A stretch of DNA of 64,000 nucleotides from the NCBI GenBank assembly GCA_951394405.1, contig OX596338.1:992001-1056000 (forward strand), written 5' to 3'. Each line of letters begins with the position of its first letter. Positions within the stretch are counted from its first letter, which is position 1. The notes beneath the pieces are model-generated. The model saw only the letters and a list, made by a program, of their open reading frames with translations, was not told the origin of the DNA and did no database searches. The position numbers and the translations under genes are program-made. This document shows, in pieces, positions 10,041 through 21,482 of this stretch. The stretch is from Coprinellus micaceus (taxonomy: Eukaryota; Basidiomycota; Agaricomycetes; Agaricales; Psathyrellaceae).

Positions 10041-12367
10041 TTCAAGAAGGGTGTTGGGCTTCTGGGTTCTTCATCCTATGAATCTTCTCGCTGGATCAGC
10101 GGGGCACGAGGCTACGCTTCTCCTGAATACTTATCCGGTGGTCATAGCATAGGACTGACACTGAGCCACCCACGATTGGGAGGATAGTGGGTCTGCTGAG
10201 CGCCTGAACAGTAAGCCCCTATTCGAAATATAGAATACATCATTTGCGCCACAGAGTCGTGCTCACTGCTCTCAGGATTGGCACCGCAGGGCACCCGTTC
10301 TGCTAGGGCCATGTAGAAGGCTAGGACCCACCGAAGATGAAGGAGGTATGGGTTCTTGGTCGTCTCCATAGGTACCCACTATCCCTGAGTCGTCACTTTC
10401 CATATTCCGTTCGCCTGCCGCAGATATTGCATTTGCCGCAGTGCCTGCAGGTGATGATCGAGCGCCTCCCATTCACTTCTTTTGCCTGTCTGGGTTACTC
10501 GAGTGTGGGCTGAACAGATCGCAGTAGCAGTTCATAATATGGAGAGGATCGTAGAAAGGGGAGAGGAGGGACCGGGGATTCGGTGCTAGAACAGGGACCT
10601 GTAGATGTGAGGCGGTGGGACGGCGATTTGATTTTTTGACGTTCGTACACACCAGCGGCTTCGTTTAGATGAAGAGGGATCGCGGTCGGAAGGCAGGGGA
10701 TGTTGCTCTTCGGTTGCCTGGCTATTACACCATGGGTCGCTATAGCAAGGGGCGTCGTCGTTGTTGGGCGCTTCTTCATTTCAGTGGGTACGTTGTACTT
10801 TTGAAGTCGTTGCCTACAGACTGATATCGATTGTGGACTGTTGTCAGACCGAACTCTTCGCTGCCATATGTCGGTACCTCTTGATAGATTGCTTCCCCTC
10901 CATTCTTAAGGACGGGAGCATTGGAATGATTGTGATACTGTAGCCTCAGAGAGTAGGACATTCATGAGGCGATGTATTGAGCTAACTTCTTGTGTTCACG
11001 CTGCCCACCCCCTGTCGCTGGAGGAAATGTCCAAAGCAACTTGGCATCTACCCGGCAACGTAGAAGTGCACCCGAATCGCCACTCGGGTAGCCTTCTTAC
11101 TCCAATGGAGACTCAGGAGGACTAGGAGATGGCGACGAATGGGGCCGTGTTACAGGTAACACCCTCGTACCTGCTATCAAGGCAAATACGTATTGTAAAG
11201 GTCTAGAAATCACCATTCCAGGTACACAGAGCGGGTAAAGAACCGAGGTCTGGAGCCAGACGCGTCGGAGTATCGGGAACCGCACGCCGTCGTCGCGCTA
11301 ATTAAGGCTAGCGAAGGAGCTTCAAATCCGGTATCTTCGACGCGTTTTTACGCGTCCTTACGTGCAAATGTGCCAGTAAAAGGTTATTCTTGATGAGAAA
11401 CGCGTCTAAGAAGACGAGGAGGAGGAGGAGCAAGACGTAAAGACGCGAATTCGAGGTGATGCATCATCGGGGTTCGCCGTGTCTGGGGTGATCCGTGGCA
11501 CCTTCCACTGCCATGAGGCAGAAATCTCGGCGATAGACAGCTGAGAATGCGATGCCGTCTGGAGAAGCTGGGAGGCCGCACATTGGAATGTCGTCAGGAG
11601 AGGCTAGGGTGGATCGGTCATAGATCGTGGCGAGAAAGCCGGACCCATGGGAGCCCCTCCCCATCATGTGTCTATGAATTGCACACTAACGCGGAGAATG
11701 GGAACCAAAGGCTGAATGGAGACCAGTTTCAGGTGGTCGGGCTTGGGCTGGATCCAGATGACGAAGGACATGACGCCGAAGATGCGAAGAATCCTCCGCC
11801 AGGGAAACTGTGATCACGGCGTCCTACGGTACGTTTACCAGTTACAACGAATGCTTGTTGCTGTTGAAAGTTCCGAGACGTGTGAAGGGGCGACGACGGC
11901 TGACAGCGAGCACGGCGCCATCGAGCGATGCCTGAACGTCGCCCTGGACGCTGGCTCGGAATGTCGATATTCGAGGTGTGAGTTGCGCGACAAGACCGGG
12001 ATGGTGTCTATTCCAATCTGCATGCAACCTGTGCAATATATCCTTGCCATGTCTGCGCGATATGGATGGAGAATTGAGAACCTGATGGTGGTGGCGGTGG
12101 AACATATGCCGTGTTGCTCTGATGCTCGATTCAGATGAAGGTCTCCAGCGAAGTCTGCAATCTCCCGAGCCCTGGAAGGCGTCCAACTGTGGCCGAGCCA
12201 GTGAGCACGACGGAATATAAAGGCGTCCGGGGACGTTGAGGACGACGAGGACGATGTTGGTTGACGGCGACGACGGGGAGATTGCGAGGACGAAGGCTGG
12301 GTTGGAGATCCCCGGGCGCGATCAGGCAGAAATTAAGAATTAAAGTGGATAACCGGGCCATCAAAAA

Positions 12368-12379
12368 ATATATAAAGGC
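12368..12379 (+). promoter_or_regulatory. TATA-like element upstream of 12498 gene
   Basis: An A/T-rich TATATAAAGG-type motif about 120-130 bp before the ATG at 12498, followed by a pyrimidine-rich leader. Position and sequence fit a core promoter. Confidence 0.4.
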
Positions 12380-12497
12380 AAATTGGTGTTGTCTCCGCTG
12401 TTCGTGTGCCCTCCCACTCCCTCTCACACTCGCTGCAGTCTGCTCGTCGTCGTCCACGTCGTCGACCACCTTCTGCTCATCGTCCTCGCCGTCCACC

Positions 12498-13320
12498 ATG
12501 CCCTCCCTTCGTCGTAACTTCTCGTCCCCCCTCGTCCGCTCCTCGCCCTACTCCAGCGCCTTGAATGGCGCCCAGGTTGCAGGCGGCCGTGGTCACCGAA
12601 GATCATCGGGGTCGGACACAACGACCAGGAGGGTCCTCGCCGACATCGAGTGGTGGAGAGTGACAGATGGCCAGTGCGACCCAAGTGCTGCTGACCAGGA
12701 GTCGGAGGAACCCAACCGCGGCGACGCCCAGCCCGTCACCGCCGCCATCCCAGGGGTTATATTCCACGATGCTCAGATTGGTGTTGACCACCCATCGTCG
12801 ATTCTTTCCTTGCCTTGGCCAGCGGCTACGCCAGCGAGCACGACAGAGGTATGTGGGGTATTTCCACTTTCCACGCTGGGACCTTCGGCGGTCAGATAGT
12901 ACCTGACCTGCCAATCAACTGCTTCGCCACTCTCTACATCCGCTCTGTGTTTCGACATCTCGACTGATCATTACACTTTCCATTACATTTCAGTGTTCGC
13001 TCCCGACCGCTGAATTCGCTGCCCTTTCCATTGCCCCTCACACCCCAATCCGGAGGCACCTATCGCTCGACACCACGTCGGCAAACTCTTCGGTGGAGTC
13101 CACCCCCGAGGGTCCTACACCCATCGAGTTCGATGGGCTGCGTCTCGACCTAGACGGCCTGGGACCTATCTTCTTCGAGGACAAGTTTAAGACGCGTTCT
13201 ACACCAGCGCCGTTTGACCGCGGCTGCCTCTTCTCTGATTCCCCTTTCCTTCTCGACGACGACGACTACTTTTACGACTTTCCAGCGCCGTCGTTGTTCT
13301 CCCCGGGTTTCGTCTGCTGA
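12498..13320 (+). CDS. Conserved fungal protein of unknown function
   Basis: Two exons, 12498-12848 and 12994-13320, separated by a 145-nt GT-AG intron in phase 0, give 225 residues. The start ATG has a good context (ACCATGC) behind a CT-rich leader. The N-terminus is Ser/Arg-rich (SLRRNFSSP); then comes a striking VLADIEWWRVTDGQC segment, a disordered middle, and a second-exon block FDGLRLDLDGLGPIFFED followed by an acidic/aromatic tail (DDDDYFYDFPAPSLFSPGF). There is no signal peptide or transmembrane segment. I believe the EWWRVTDGQ segment recurs in agaricomycete proteins but cannot name a function. A nuclear or cytosolic regulator is possible; this is a guess. Confidence 0.7.
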
Positions 13321-14114
13321 GCGCGCATGATCGTGCAGGCGATACCCACCCGCTTCACGGCGGGTGGGGTTTGGAGTCGGCCACTCGGGCCATCAGGGAG
13401 ATTTACCTCGTCCCTTCCTTCCATCGCACACCCCACACCCTCCAAGACTCATCATCAGCAAAAGTCTTGTTCATCAAGCCGCGTCACACGCGCCTTGACC
13501 ACGCATCGCGCATCGCGCTTTACCTCTCGTCGACCTCAGCCTCGACCACGACATCAGTTGCGGGCACATCCTGCCCGCCAGCATATCTTCACCGGCATCT
13601 CTGTTAGCCTATCCTTCCTTCTTGCGTATCGCTTCCCTACCTCATCGTTGCACGATGTTACGTCTTTACGACCTCTTCTCGAGACTCAAAAAGCTGCGAA
13701 ATTCGTTCGATCGCACGGGCGCGTCTCTCCAACAGCAACATCACCTACGTGGTCCTCGGATACGTTTTCGGCCTAGTCGGACAGTGGACAGGTCTTGTCT
13801 TTTCATGTTCTGCTCCCACTCATCAACGCTTCTTCCATCAGTCGGCCTCTCATCGTTCCAGGTGGCCAGTGGACATCGACGCCAGTTTTACGACACCATA
13901 ACATTTTTGTTCATGCCTCATTCAGTTTAGCTCCCATTGCTCTTCATTCACGTTGTTTATAACGTTTCACGCAACTCTACGCATTTATTCTTCGCTGTCT
14001 TCCTGCATTTTTCGTTGTTCTCGCACATTCACCTTCGATCCAATCCCTCTTCTCAGTTTTGGGTTTACTCATTTGCTCTTCTCATGGTTTTCGCCAACAT
14101 ATTCAATTCTCCAT

Positions 14115-14146
<32 letters not shown>

Positions 14147-16935
14147 TCTATCGTCTCCGAACTCTTTTCTCTCTCATCCATTGTAACGTCTAGACTATGC
14201 ATGCCCATCCCGTTTCGCACTCCTCACCACATATGTTATCCGTTTTGCAATCCGCTCTCGATTCCCTTCACGTACCTACCTACCTATCTTACCCCGTCCT
14301 ATCTGACCATGATCTCTACGTCTCACGAAGTTACGAATACAAATACAAGAAGAATTTTACGAACGCTTAACCTCAGTCTTCTGGCGTCTGGATAGATAGT
14401 TATCTAAGTTGCTTGGATACGTTGGCGACAGTCTTCCGTGCGGTGGTGTGGCGTAGGGTGTCTCCCTTCCTAGCGTGCTTGTTCTCTCTCCACCTCCACA
14501 CTTTGGTGATCGTCAGAACCACTATCGGCGGGTTCTCGGCCACACGACATCCGCCTGACCTCGGGGTCGACGAATGCTCGCACTAGCATGTGTAGCACTC
14601 TCCATTCTCCGGTGTCCTCGAGCTCGAAATAGGTTCCCGCTGATTATTCCATGCTGCCCAGAGATCTTGAGCCCCTTCCTTCAGCGCCCATCCATCCCAC
14701 ATCTTGCTTTTACCCCTGGTAACGATGCCTATCTGTCAAGCCGGATTTTGAGGGTTGTGGTCATTGTGGGCTTCGTGGCGACCTCGCCTACCGTCGCGTC
14801 GGCCCCCCTTGTTCTCCGACTCCGCTCCAACACAAAAAAAACGCATATAGTCGAGCGATATGAACGTTGTAGGTATAGGTGGGTATGCTTAATATTACTC
14901 TTCGGGAGCCCGTGTGCAAGGACACAAACAGTTACGCTATCGAGGCACTAGCAACTTTGTTGTCGCTCTGGGAAGCGTCTTTGTCCACCGTCGCTTCGCA
15001 TGCAGTAGCGCCCGCCGCTTAACGCGCGCTTACAAGGCGCTCAACACTGGCGCTTTTCCGGATTTGGTTAGTGCGCTTTGGGGAGATCAATGAAGTCAAT
15101 GACGAGCCGTGTTTGCATGGCGATGGTGATGCCGCCGAGGGCGTCATGGGCGCCTAAATACAAGGGCTTCGGTGGTTCTCGAACATTCGCAGTGCTTGTC
15201 ATGCTGAGAGCCCTCCCTAAGCTAGGCGATCGTCCCTGGCCGTTAGACTTACGGCTGTTAGTGGGTGCTTCTCGTTCTGTCTTTCTGCCAAACTGTCCAA
15301 AAAAATGGGACTAATTACGAGATCTTTTCGCTCGCGAACCGATCTCGAAATCTCAATTGACTTTCCAAATCCCCTCGAACACTGACACGGACACCCGAGA
15401 CGGCATCTCCCTAGCAGCTTGACATGATACCGACATGATACTTATCTCATTTTCTAAATTCCAAAGGCTAAAGTCTAGACTCTCAGCCACTCGCAATCTA
15501 TCAGTCTGTCTGCCCTGACTGACATCACGAAAACAGCGGCGAAACGCTTGTCGATAATCGCGGGTGTCCTTCCGGTGGTATCATAAGCCCTACTCGCGTA
15601 TACAGCATCTTAATTAGACCTTTGTACTTGGCCCAGTCTTACGGTGTATACCGCCGACCTCCACCAAGCCCTCTCTTTCCGTGCGACGGCACCGGTCGTA
15701 CGAATCACGGTACCGCGTTGGGCCCGGGCTGCGCGGTGCTCCTGTGCAGTGCGCACGCGATATGGCGCGGCTGAATAGGGGGGTAATTAAGGTGTACTAC
15801 GCGTCGCTGCATCATGCGCGTGCGCATCATCATGAATTGAGATGGAACCGACGAATGGCATCATCAGCATCCAGGAGAGGGTCATCCTGGCTAACGATGA
15901 CCGTGCTGTGGAGCAAGCTGGGGGTTCGAAAGATTCCCGCTGCATGGACGCTCGGAATTCGTGCGCCCCATCCGCTCTGAATCTTGTCGGTAAGACTTAA
16001 GAAGATCTGGGGTTGGAGTGCCCAAGAAACCGAGATTACTACGGCCACCCAGCACAGGGTGCATCCCCCGAAATGGTGGGCAGCGCCTCCCCCGAATACA
16101 GAGAAATGACCGGGCGGATATCACTCACATCTGCACTCAGTCGACCTTAGAGGCTGCTGATAAGCCGCCCCATTCCTTTTACTTCGACGCGTTCCCAAGC
16201 TTCAGCATTCCACACAACGCGTGCATTAGGTGAGATATATCCTACCGCAACCGTCTGGTCTGTTTTCGTCGTTTCCCGCCAAACGATGAGATATCCGCTG
16301 GAATATGCACAGTAAGTATGTACCTGGGGGTGCCTACCGACATGTATGATACAATAGGAGTGGACGATGAGACCATAGCTTCGACATGGGGAACCGGGCC
16401 AGCGTCTTGTCCGGTCGGTCACAGTCCAGGGCACATGGGGTCGGAAAGGGAACGGTCAGCTGGGGGTAGTACTCGTCGTCGGAGAGGCTATGTAATGTAG
16501 GAGGTGGTCGACAGTCAGGTTCGTGTTGAGCAGGGTTATATGTCGTCAGAGGTTCGTTCCAAAGCGATGGGAAATGCAACGCCGGGAGATAGCCTTTGTT
16601 TACGCAAGACCGCACTTGGGGACCGCAGGGCGCGGCTCGGCACCTCCCAGCGCGGCGGGACAACCCCCTCCCAAATCTCGCCATCCCGGAGCCCCAACTG
16701 CTTTCCATATTCCCGACAGCTGCTTCACGGAAAAAAAAACCCAACCCACCCTACTAGGCCAACATCGCCTCCAATCTTTCGCGGCACCTCCGCCCCCTCC
16801 ACCCGCTCGGGAGTGGAGTAGTGAGTTGACGAGGTACGAGGGCCCAACATAGCTAGCAGGGCCGCGGGAAAGGGGATCTAAATCTCTCTGTCCGTCCGTC
16901 CATGCCCGGACTCGAGCGGCATACCAGCAAGGACA
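13321..16935. other. 3.6-kb region without supportable genes
   Basis: The stretch starts with the 3' flank of the 12498 gene and continues pyrimidine-rich to about 14300. Several frames of 70-150 codons exist (for example 13327-13776, 13937-14395, 14574-14951) but are Ser/Leu/Pro-rich products of CT-rich DNA and resemble no family. I see no tRNA or transposon. It may hold an untranslated leader or non-coding RNA. Confidence 0.45.
14121..14146 (+). repeat. (CT)13 microsatellite
   Basis: Thirteen perfect CT units, 26 bp, inside the pyrimidine-rich non-coding stretch. Confidence 0.95.
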
Positions 16936-18719
16936 CTACCGCATCATTCCACACACCATCTCAGGCCCAGCGACCTTACTCCACGGTCCGGGCGGAAGAG
17001 GTCCATATCGGAGCTCGGCACTAGGTGGTAGAGGCCTAGCTTTGGGAGGCATCGGCTGCTGATGTACGGGAGGGTAGCCACTGTGAGCGGGTGGTGGGGG
17101 AGGAGGGCGGTTGCTTGGGGGAGGGACTGGAGGAGCGGGTTGGGTGGGGAGACCTTGGCGGGTTTTCCAGGCGTTGCGGATTGCGTTTGAGCGGGCGAGG
17201 AGCTGGACAAGGAGAAGAGAAGGGGATTGGTTAAGTACGTTTCGCTTGAGGGTGATTGGACAGAATGGAAGTTGGGCAAGAAATGGAGGAGACACTCACA
17301 GCGTCTTTTTCTACACCGTCTGCTATGCTCTGGATGATGTTATCGACGACCTTCTTATGGTTCCCTTGAGGCTTGTCGTCCCTGAACCGCATCATTCTCC
17401 ACCGCTGCAAGCCAGGGTCCCAATGCACTTCCACGATGCGGTCGTCGATTTGCTCTCCGGACATCTTCAACCTGAACGGTGTCAAAGGGTTAACTCCCAA
17501 GTTGAGGTGAAGGAAAACGATACGCACTGCTCCCACTCGTCGTCACTCACATACATGTTGTCGAAATGGTCATACCTCGCTGAATTACCATCCCCACCTA
17601 GCCACACAAAAAGTAGGAAGAGGGGCTTGGCGCAGAAGTCGGGTTTGTTGGGGTTGTCAGGTGCGGGAGGGAACCGAAGAACGAGTTTGAAGTCAATCGA
17701 GTTTTCTGAAGGCGGTTTCCACTTCAAACTGCAGATAGGTCAGCGTATATACGCTTCTCCCCGCAGAATGGGCGACACATACATGTTCTGATCCGTCCCA
17801 GGCGTGTATGGGGTGGTAACGCAAGTATAGATAAGGCCGTCGTTCCCGTGCATGAGGCGGGGGATGTCGACCGTGAACACATTCTCGACGTGGTACGAAA
17901 AGTTGATATCCTTGACTTTGATATCGAAGGGTAGGTGGGCGGCCGTCTGGGGGTACTCCTTGGTCATTCGGGAGAACGGGCGGTAGAACCACTCCTTCAG
18001 TCTCTGTAGCGCCCGGAACACGGAACATGAGCGAACGTCTTTGCGGGGGGAGGGAAAGCGAATCTACACACTCCGTATCGCTTGTCGAGCGTTTTGGACA
18101 TGACGTTTTGGTCGTCTATGACCAGGCAGTCGAAAGCGAGGAATCGTAGCGTTTGCTGTGAGCAGTCAGTATATTTGTCAGAAAAAAGGGTGTGGCGACG
18201 CACCTGGCGAGTCTTTGGGTCCACATCCATAACCAGCTCTCCGTCTATCAACGAGTTCTTCAAGTTCCGCCGTGGGTCTTCATGGTGAGGGAAACAGAAC
18301 CCTTCAATCTCTCGATAGGTGTTGTGTCGGTCGATGAGGAATACGGCCTGGGTGTTCGATGCAGGGTCAAAAGCTATCAGGAAGAGCACTCGAACACCGT
18401 CTGACTTTTCGCAGACCCAGAAACTGCCAAGACTCGGTCAACGCCCATGTCATGCTCGGTAGATAGACGCTCGGACGTACTCATACTGCTCCAGCTTCGT
18501 AAGGTCTTTTTCTCCAAAACTGACGGGTTGGCTGCCGGGGAACCTAGAAGAAGGGTTTCAACTTCCACGAGGCCTTTTTAACCGAGAATTCTCGAGCCAT
18601 AGCTCCACTCACCTGTCGTGGTCCAACCCGCACATCCTCGCGACGTGTGCTTTCAACCATCCTTCCTGTTCGCCATACCGCGGGACCGGGTTCCCCGGCA
18701 AGTCCGGGATAACAGGCAT
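16936..18719 (-). CDS. CEG1: mRNA guanylyltransferase (capping enzyme alpha subunit)
   Basis: Transfers GMP from GTP to the 5' diphosphate end of nascent mRNA in the nucleus. Eight exons: 18613-18719, 18481-18543, 18204-18423, 18072-18155, 17783-18003, 17528-17728, 17300-17471, 16936-17202; the sum is 1335 nt, 444 residues, typical for fungal Ceg1. Nucleotidyltransferase motifs are in order: motif I EKSDGVR with the nucleotidyl lysine near residue 63, motif III IDGELVMD (about 116-123), motif IIIa LRFLAFDCLVID, motif IV NDGLIYT and motif V ILKWKPPSENSIDFKL. The OB-fold region follows (VEVHWDPGLQRWRMMRFRDD). The C-terminal exon encodes a proline-rich tail after ARSNAIRNAWKTRQG. As in other fungi the triphosphatase would be a separate protein. 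Confidence 0.95.
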
Positions 18720-19026
18720 AAGTGTGGGCGAGTAACGAGGGGGTTTTGAATGGAATTTGGCGAGTTCCGAGGGATTTTATAGGTTCAAGAGAATGTCAGA
18801 ACATGGTCCTTTTGGGTCAACTGCCAAACGCTGCGTTTGACTACGTGAAGATTACGTAACTATCAGACTCATTTCAGACACGCGTAGGCATTGCCTCGTG
18901 TTGTTGTGCAGGGAAAATGATTTGCTTGGATTGGTTTCGTGAATGGGAATTAAATGTACACACAGCTCGAGACGATGTAGAAAAGGGAGAGCGAGATGCA
19001 ATGGAAAGAAGGTATCAATCGGCCGT

Positions 19027-19802
19027 TCATCGATCCTCAGCCCATTCCTGTCGTGGTTGTCAGCATCGATGGTAGCAAAGAAAAGGCTGATGCACGTACG
19101 TTCTCCTTCTTGATCTGGGCCTGATAGATGAAAGAGATATATTAGACATGAAAGAAAGGAACAAGGGTGTGTCTCGCACCTCCTCTTCGGGCGTGAAGTC
19201 GTTGACGATGTTGAAGAGCTTGCGGATCTCTTCGGGGGTCTTGCCCTTGATCATGTTGGCAACGGTCTTGCATCCGACATCGCTACAAAAGCGAGATCTG
19301 AGCAGGCGCCCGGAGAGGGTGCCATTCAACAGCACTTACAGGAGCGACTTGATATCGAGGTAGTTGGCGGCGAGGATGATCTCAAAGAGCATCTCCTGGT
19401 CGACAGTGATGAACTTCTGGTCCCACTCGCTGATATCAGTGGTCCTCTTGCGAGTCTCATCTTGGTTCTGATCAGCATCGGCAGATGGCAGAGGTTCGCC
19501 ACGGTGGTGTTCGCAGTACTCGAGAACCTGCGAAAAAGGCGCGTCTGATGAGATTCAGGGCCACATCCTGGTTGCCAGGACGCGTACCTTCTTCAGAACG
19601 CTCGAGGAGACGTTGGGAAGAGGGATGGGCTGGTCGGATTCACCGACATCTAAGAACAAGCGCCGCTGGTCAGTGCGGGCGGCAAGATGGAAACGGGGAG
19701 CGAACACGGACCCTCGAGCATGTTCTTGATGAGGACGGAGCGCTCTACGACCTCCTTGTCGGCATTGAACTGCTCGTTATCGGAAGTGACGAGGAGAACC
19801 AT
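19027..19802 (-). CDS. SKP1: SKP1, SCF ubiquitin-ligase adaptor
   Basis: Bridges cullin-1 to F-box proteins in SCF E3 ligases. Six exons: 19712-19802, 19588-19649, 19340-19527, 19180-19282, 19100-19120 (21 nt), 19027-19047; 486 nt, 161 residues, the usual Skp1 length. It begins [16 protein letters not shown], contains the BTB/POZ-like half ([11 protein letters not shown]) and [20 protein letters not shown], and ends with the F-box-binding helices [30 protein letters not shown] and the invariant NEWAEDR terminus. It is divergent to bL27m with only 157 bp between the start codons, so the two probably share a promoter. Its presence among many F-box genes is notable. Confidence 0.97.
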
Positions 19803-19959
19803 TTTGAGATTGGGTATGGGATGAAGCTGGTATGATGGAGAGAGCAGTGGCACAGCAATCAAGCTCACTTTATAATTGGCCTGGGCGAGTCTTGTGATCC
19901 CGGCAGTTGCCGTGTCTCCCCCGCAAGCTGCGATTTTTGACTCCAGCGCTACCCACAAG
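19803..19959. promoter_or_regulatory. Bidirectional promoter between SKP1 and bL27m genes
   Basis: Only 157 bp separate the two start codons. A TATAA (19871-19875) merges into ATTGG (19875-19879), the reverse complement of a CCAAT box. Sharing is inferred from spacing. Confidence 0.6.
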
Positions 19960-20547
19960 ATGTCCTTTGTGACTCGGATACGCGCAGCTGCCAAGGCGCC
20001 ATTCTCCAGCTTCGGTGCGTCGCGAGGCTCTTTGAAAGGCCTTGACTCACAATGGACAGGCTTCGGTGCTGTCCGAACCGCAACAAAACGCGCGGGAGGT
20101 ACCGTGCACAATCATGGTGGCTCACCGGGTAAGCGCCTGGGTGTAAAGAAGTTCTCAGGTGCGTATTGTTCTCATTACTCGGGGGACAAGCTCATAGAGA
20201 CGCGTCTATAGACCAGTATGTAATTCCTGGCAACATTATTGTCCGACAGCGGGGAACCTTGTTCCACCCTGGTCAACACGTATGCCACTACCCGCTCAGG
20301 TCCAAGCCAACACCTTTATTGACAACGACACCCTTCTTCCCAGGTCGGAATAGGACGCGACCACACTATCTTTGCAACGGCACCAGGCTTTGTTCGGTTT
20401 TACAAGGAAAAGTGGATGCGGGGGGAGCGCAAGTTCGTTGGCCTTGTGCTGGAGAGGGGAGACGTCCTCCCCAGAGACGAAACGTCTCGCGGAACAAGTC
20501 GCTGGTGCGAACTTGTCGACCTCACCAAGTTCAAGTCCACGTCGTAG
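19960..20547 (+). CDS. Mitochondrial large-subunit ribosomal protein bL27m
   Basis: Component of the mitochondrial 54S/large subunit near the peptidyl-transferase centre. Exons run from 19960, with a possible 45-nt intron at 20014-20058 that is in frame so that either reading works; firm introns are 20159-20211 and 20280-20343; stop at 20547. An N-terminal basic, Ser/Ala-rich presequence (MSFVTRIRAAAKAPFSS) fits mitochondrial import. The bL27 core is clear: ATKRAGGTVHNHGGSPGKRL, then VIPGNIIVRQRGTLFHPG, HTIFATAPGFVRFYKEKW and a fungal C-terminal extension (KFVGLVLERGDVLPRDE). It is divergent to SKP1. The second intron contains the 10-bp palindrome AGACGCGTCT (20198-20207). Confidence 0.94.
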
Positions 20548-21482
20548 ACCATCTCGCTTCGACCGACACTCGCTTTCCATCTCGCATTTCCTCGCCACGC
20601 ATCGCACCCACTGGTTCTATTGTATTTTCTACGCTCCTAATCGGATATTATTGGCACCCACCGAAACGTCTGGAAGGAACAACACCGATCTTCGCCCCAC
20701 ACGTTGGCTTGTCCTGTAATCCCCGTCGCTCTCGTGTTGGCAGGAGGTCCCCAAAATCCACACTGTGGGCGCCTATTGTGCATCCCCTGTGCCCACGTTG
20801 CGGGCCCGGTTTCTTTTGTCAACGCTAGCAGGCATCGTCCAGCAGTTTTTGGGGTCTGTACTCATATAGAATCTTCTAGCAAGCCCCAGTTTCATGTCCC
20901 GGGCATTGCGCTTCGATTCGATCCTGGTTTACCCTTATCTGACCTCGAGGCGTAGGTTATCGATCAGGGCAAGCTTAGTCTCAGCCCCAAATACTCCAGA
21001 ACCCGATGGGAATGACATTCGTCGGCATATTCGCCTCCACGGGCAAGGCTTCCCAGCTACCGCAGTGTTTCTTCAAACGATGATCAAGACAGAAAGACCG
21101 CAGCAGCGAGCTCCCAGTCAATGTCTCCTGAAGTTCGCCAGGCCTCCTTTCTGTCTTGCATTAGGTCTAGTGTTGGCTCGGGTGTCCCCATGAGCGTTGT
21201 TTTCGTCCCTAAGCTTTGGTGGAGCAGGGACGCCATAGAGGCCCAAAATACGCTTTCCCCTTCTTATTTGCCATTAAGAAAGGCTTGTCTGCCTGTTCTT
21301 AACAACCACTATTGTCTTTGAGCCATTTCGACTACCCTCTCCTCGACGCCCCCTTCCGAATCCAAAAGCGCCAAGCCTTTTGATCGGAAATCACGTGCTA
21401 CGTGTTCAGCGAATAGGGGCGCGACGCTGGAAACGGTCGCGAGCGTCTCTTTCTCTCGAACCACGACCATCCAACTGTCAAG
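20548..21482. other. Intergenic region, no supportable gene
   Basis: About 0.9 kb between bL27m and the dynactin gene. Open frames are short and unconvincing. A protein-like antisense frame lies at 21309-21521 (see findings). Confidence 0.4.

Larger units (their letters stand above)
9883..11405. other. Cluster of ACGCGT (MluI/MCB-type) hexamers
   Basis: ACGCGT occurs at 9883, 9997, 10023, 10035, 11340, 11350 and 11400 within about 1.5 kb, plus several ACGCG half-matches (for example 9965, 11436). ACGCGT is the core of the yeast MCB element bound by MBF; a function here is not shown. No gene can be supported between the sites. The rest of the gap, to 12497, also holds no supportable gene. Confidence 0.5.

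Noticed and set aside
11716..12138. 140-codon plus-strand frame and an overlapping minus-strand frame
   Set aside because: Neither resembles a protein family; composition looks non-coding.
13937..14395. 152-codon frame in the CT-rich stretch
   Set aside because: Ser/Leu/Phe content is a by-product of CT repeats; no start context or homology.
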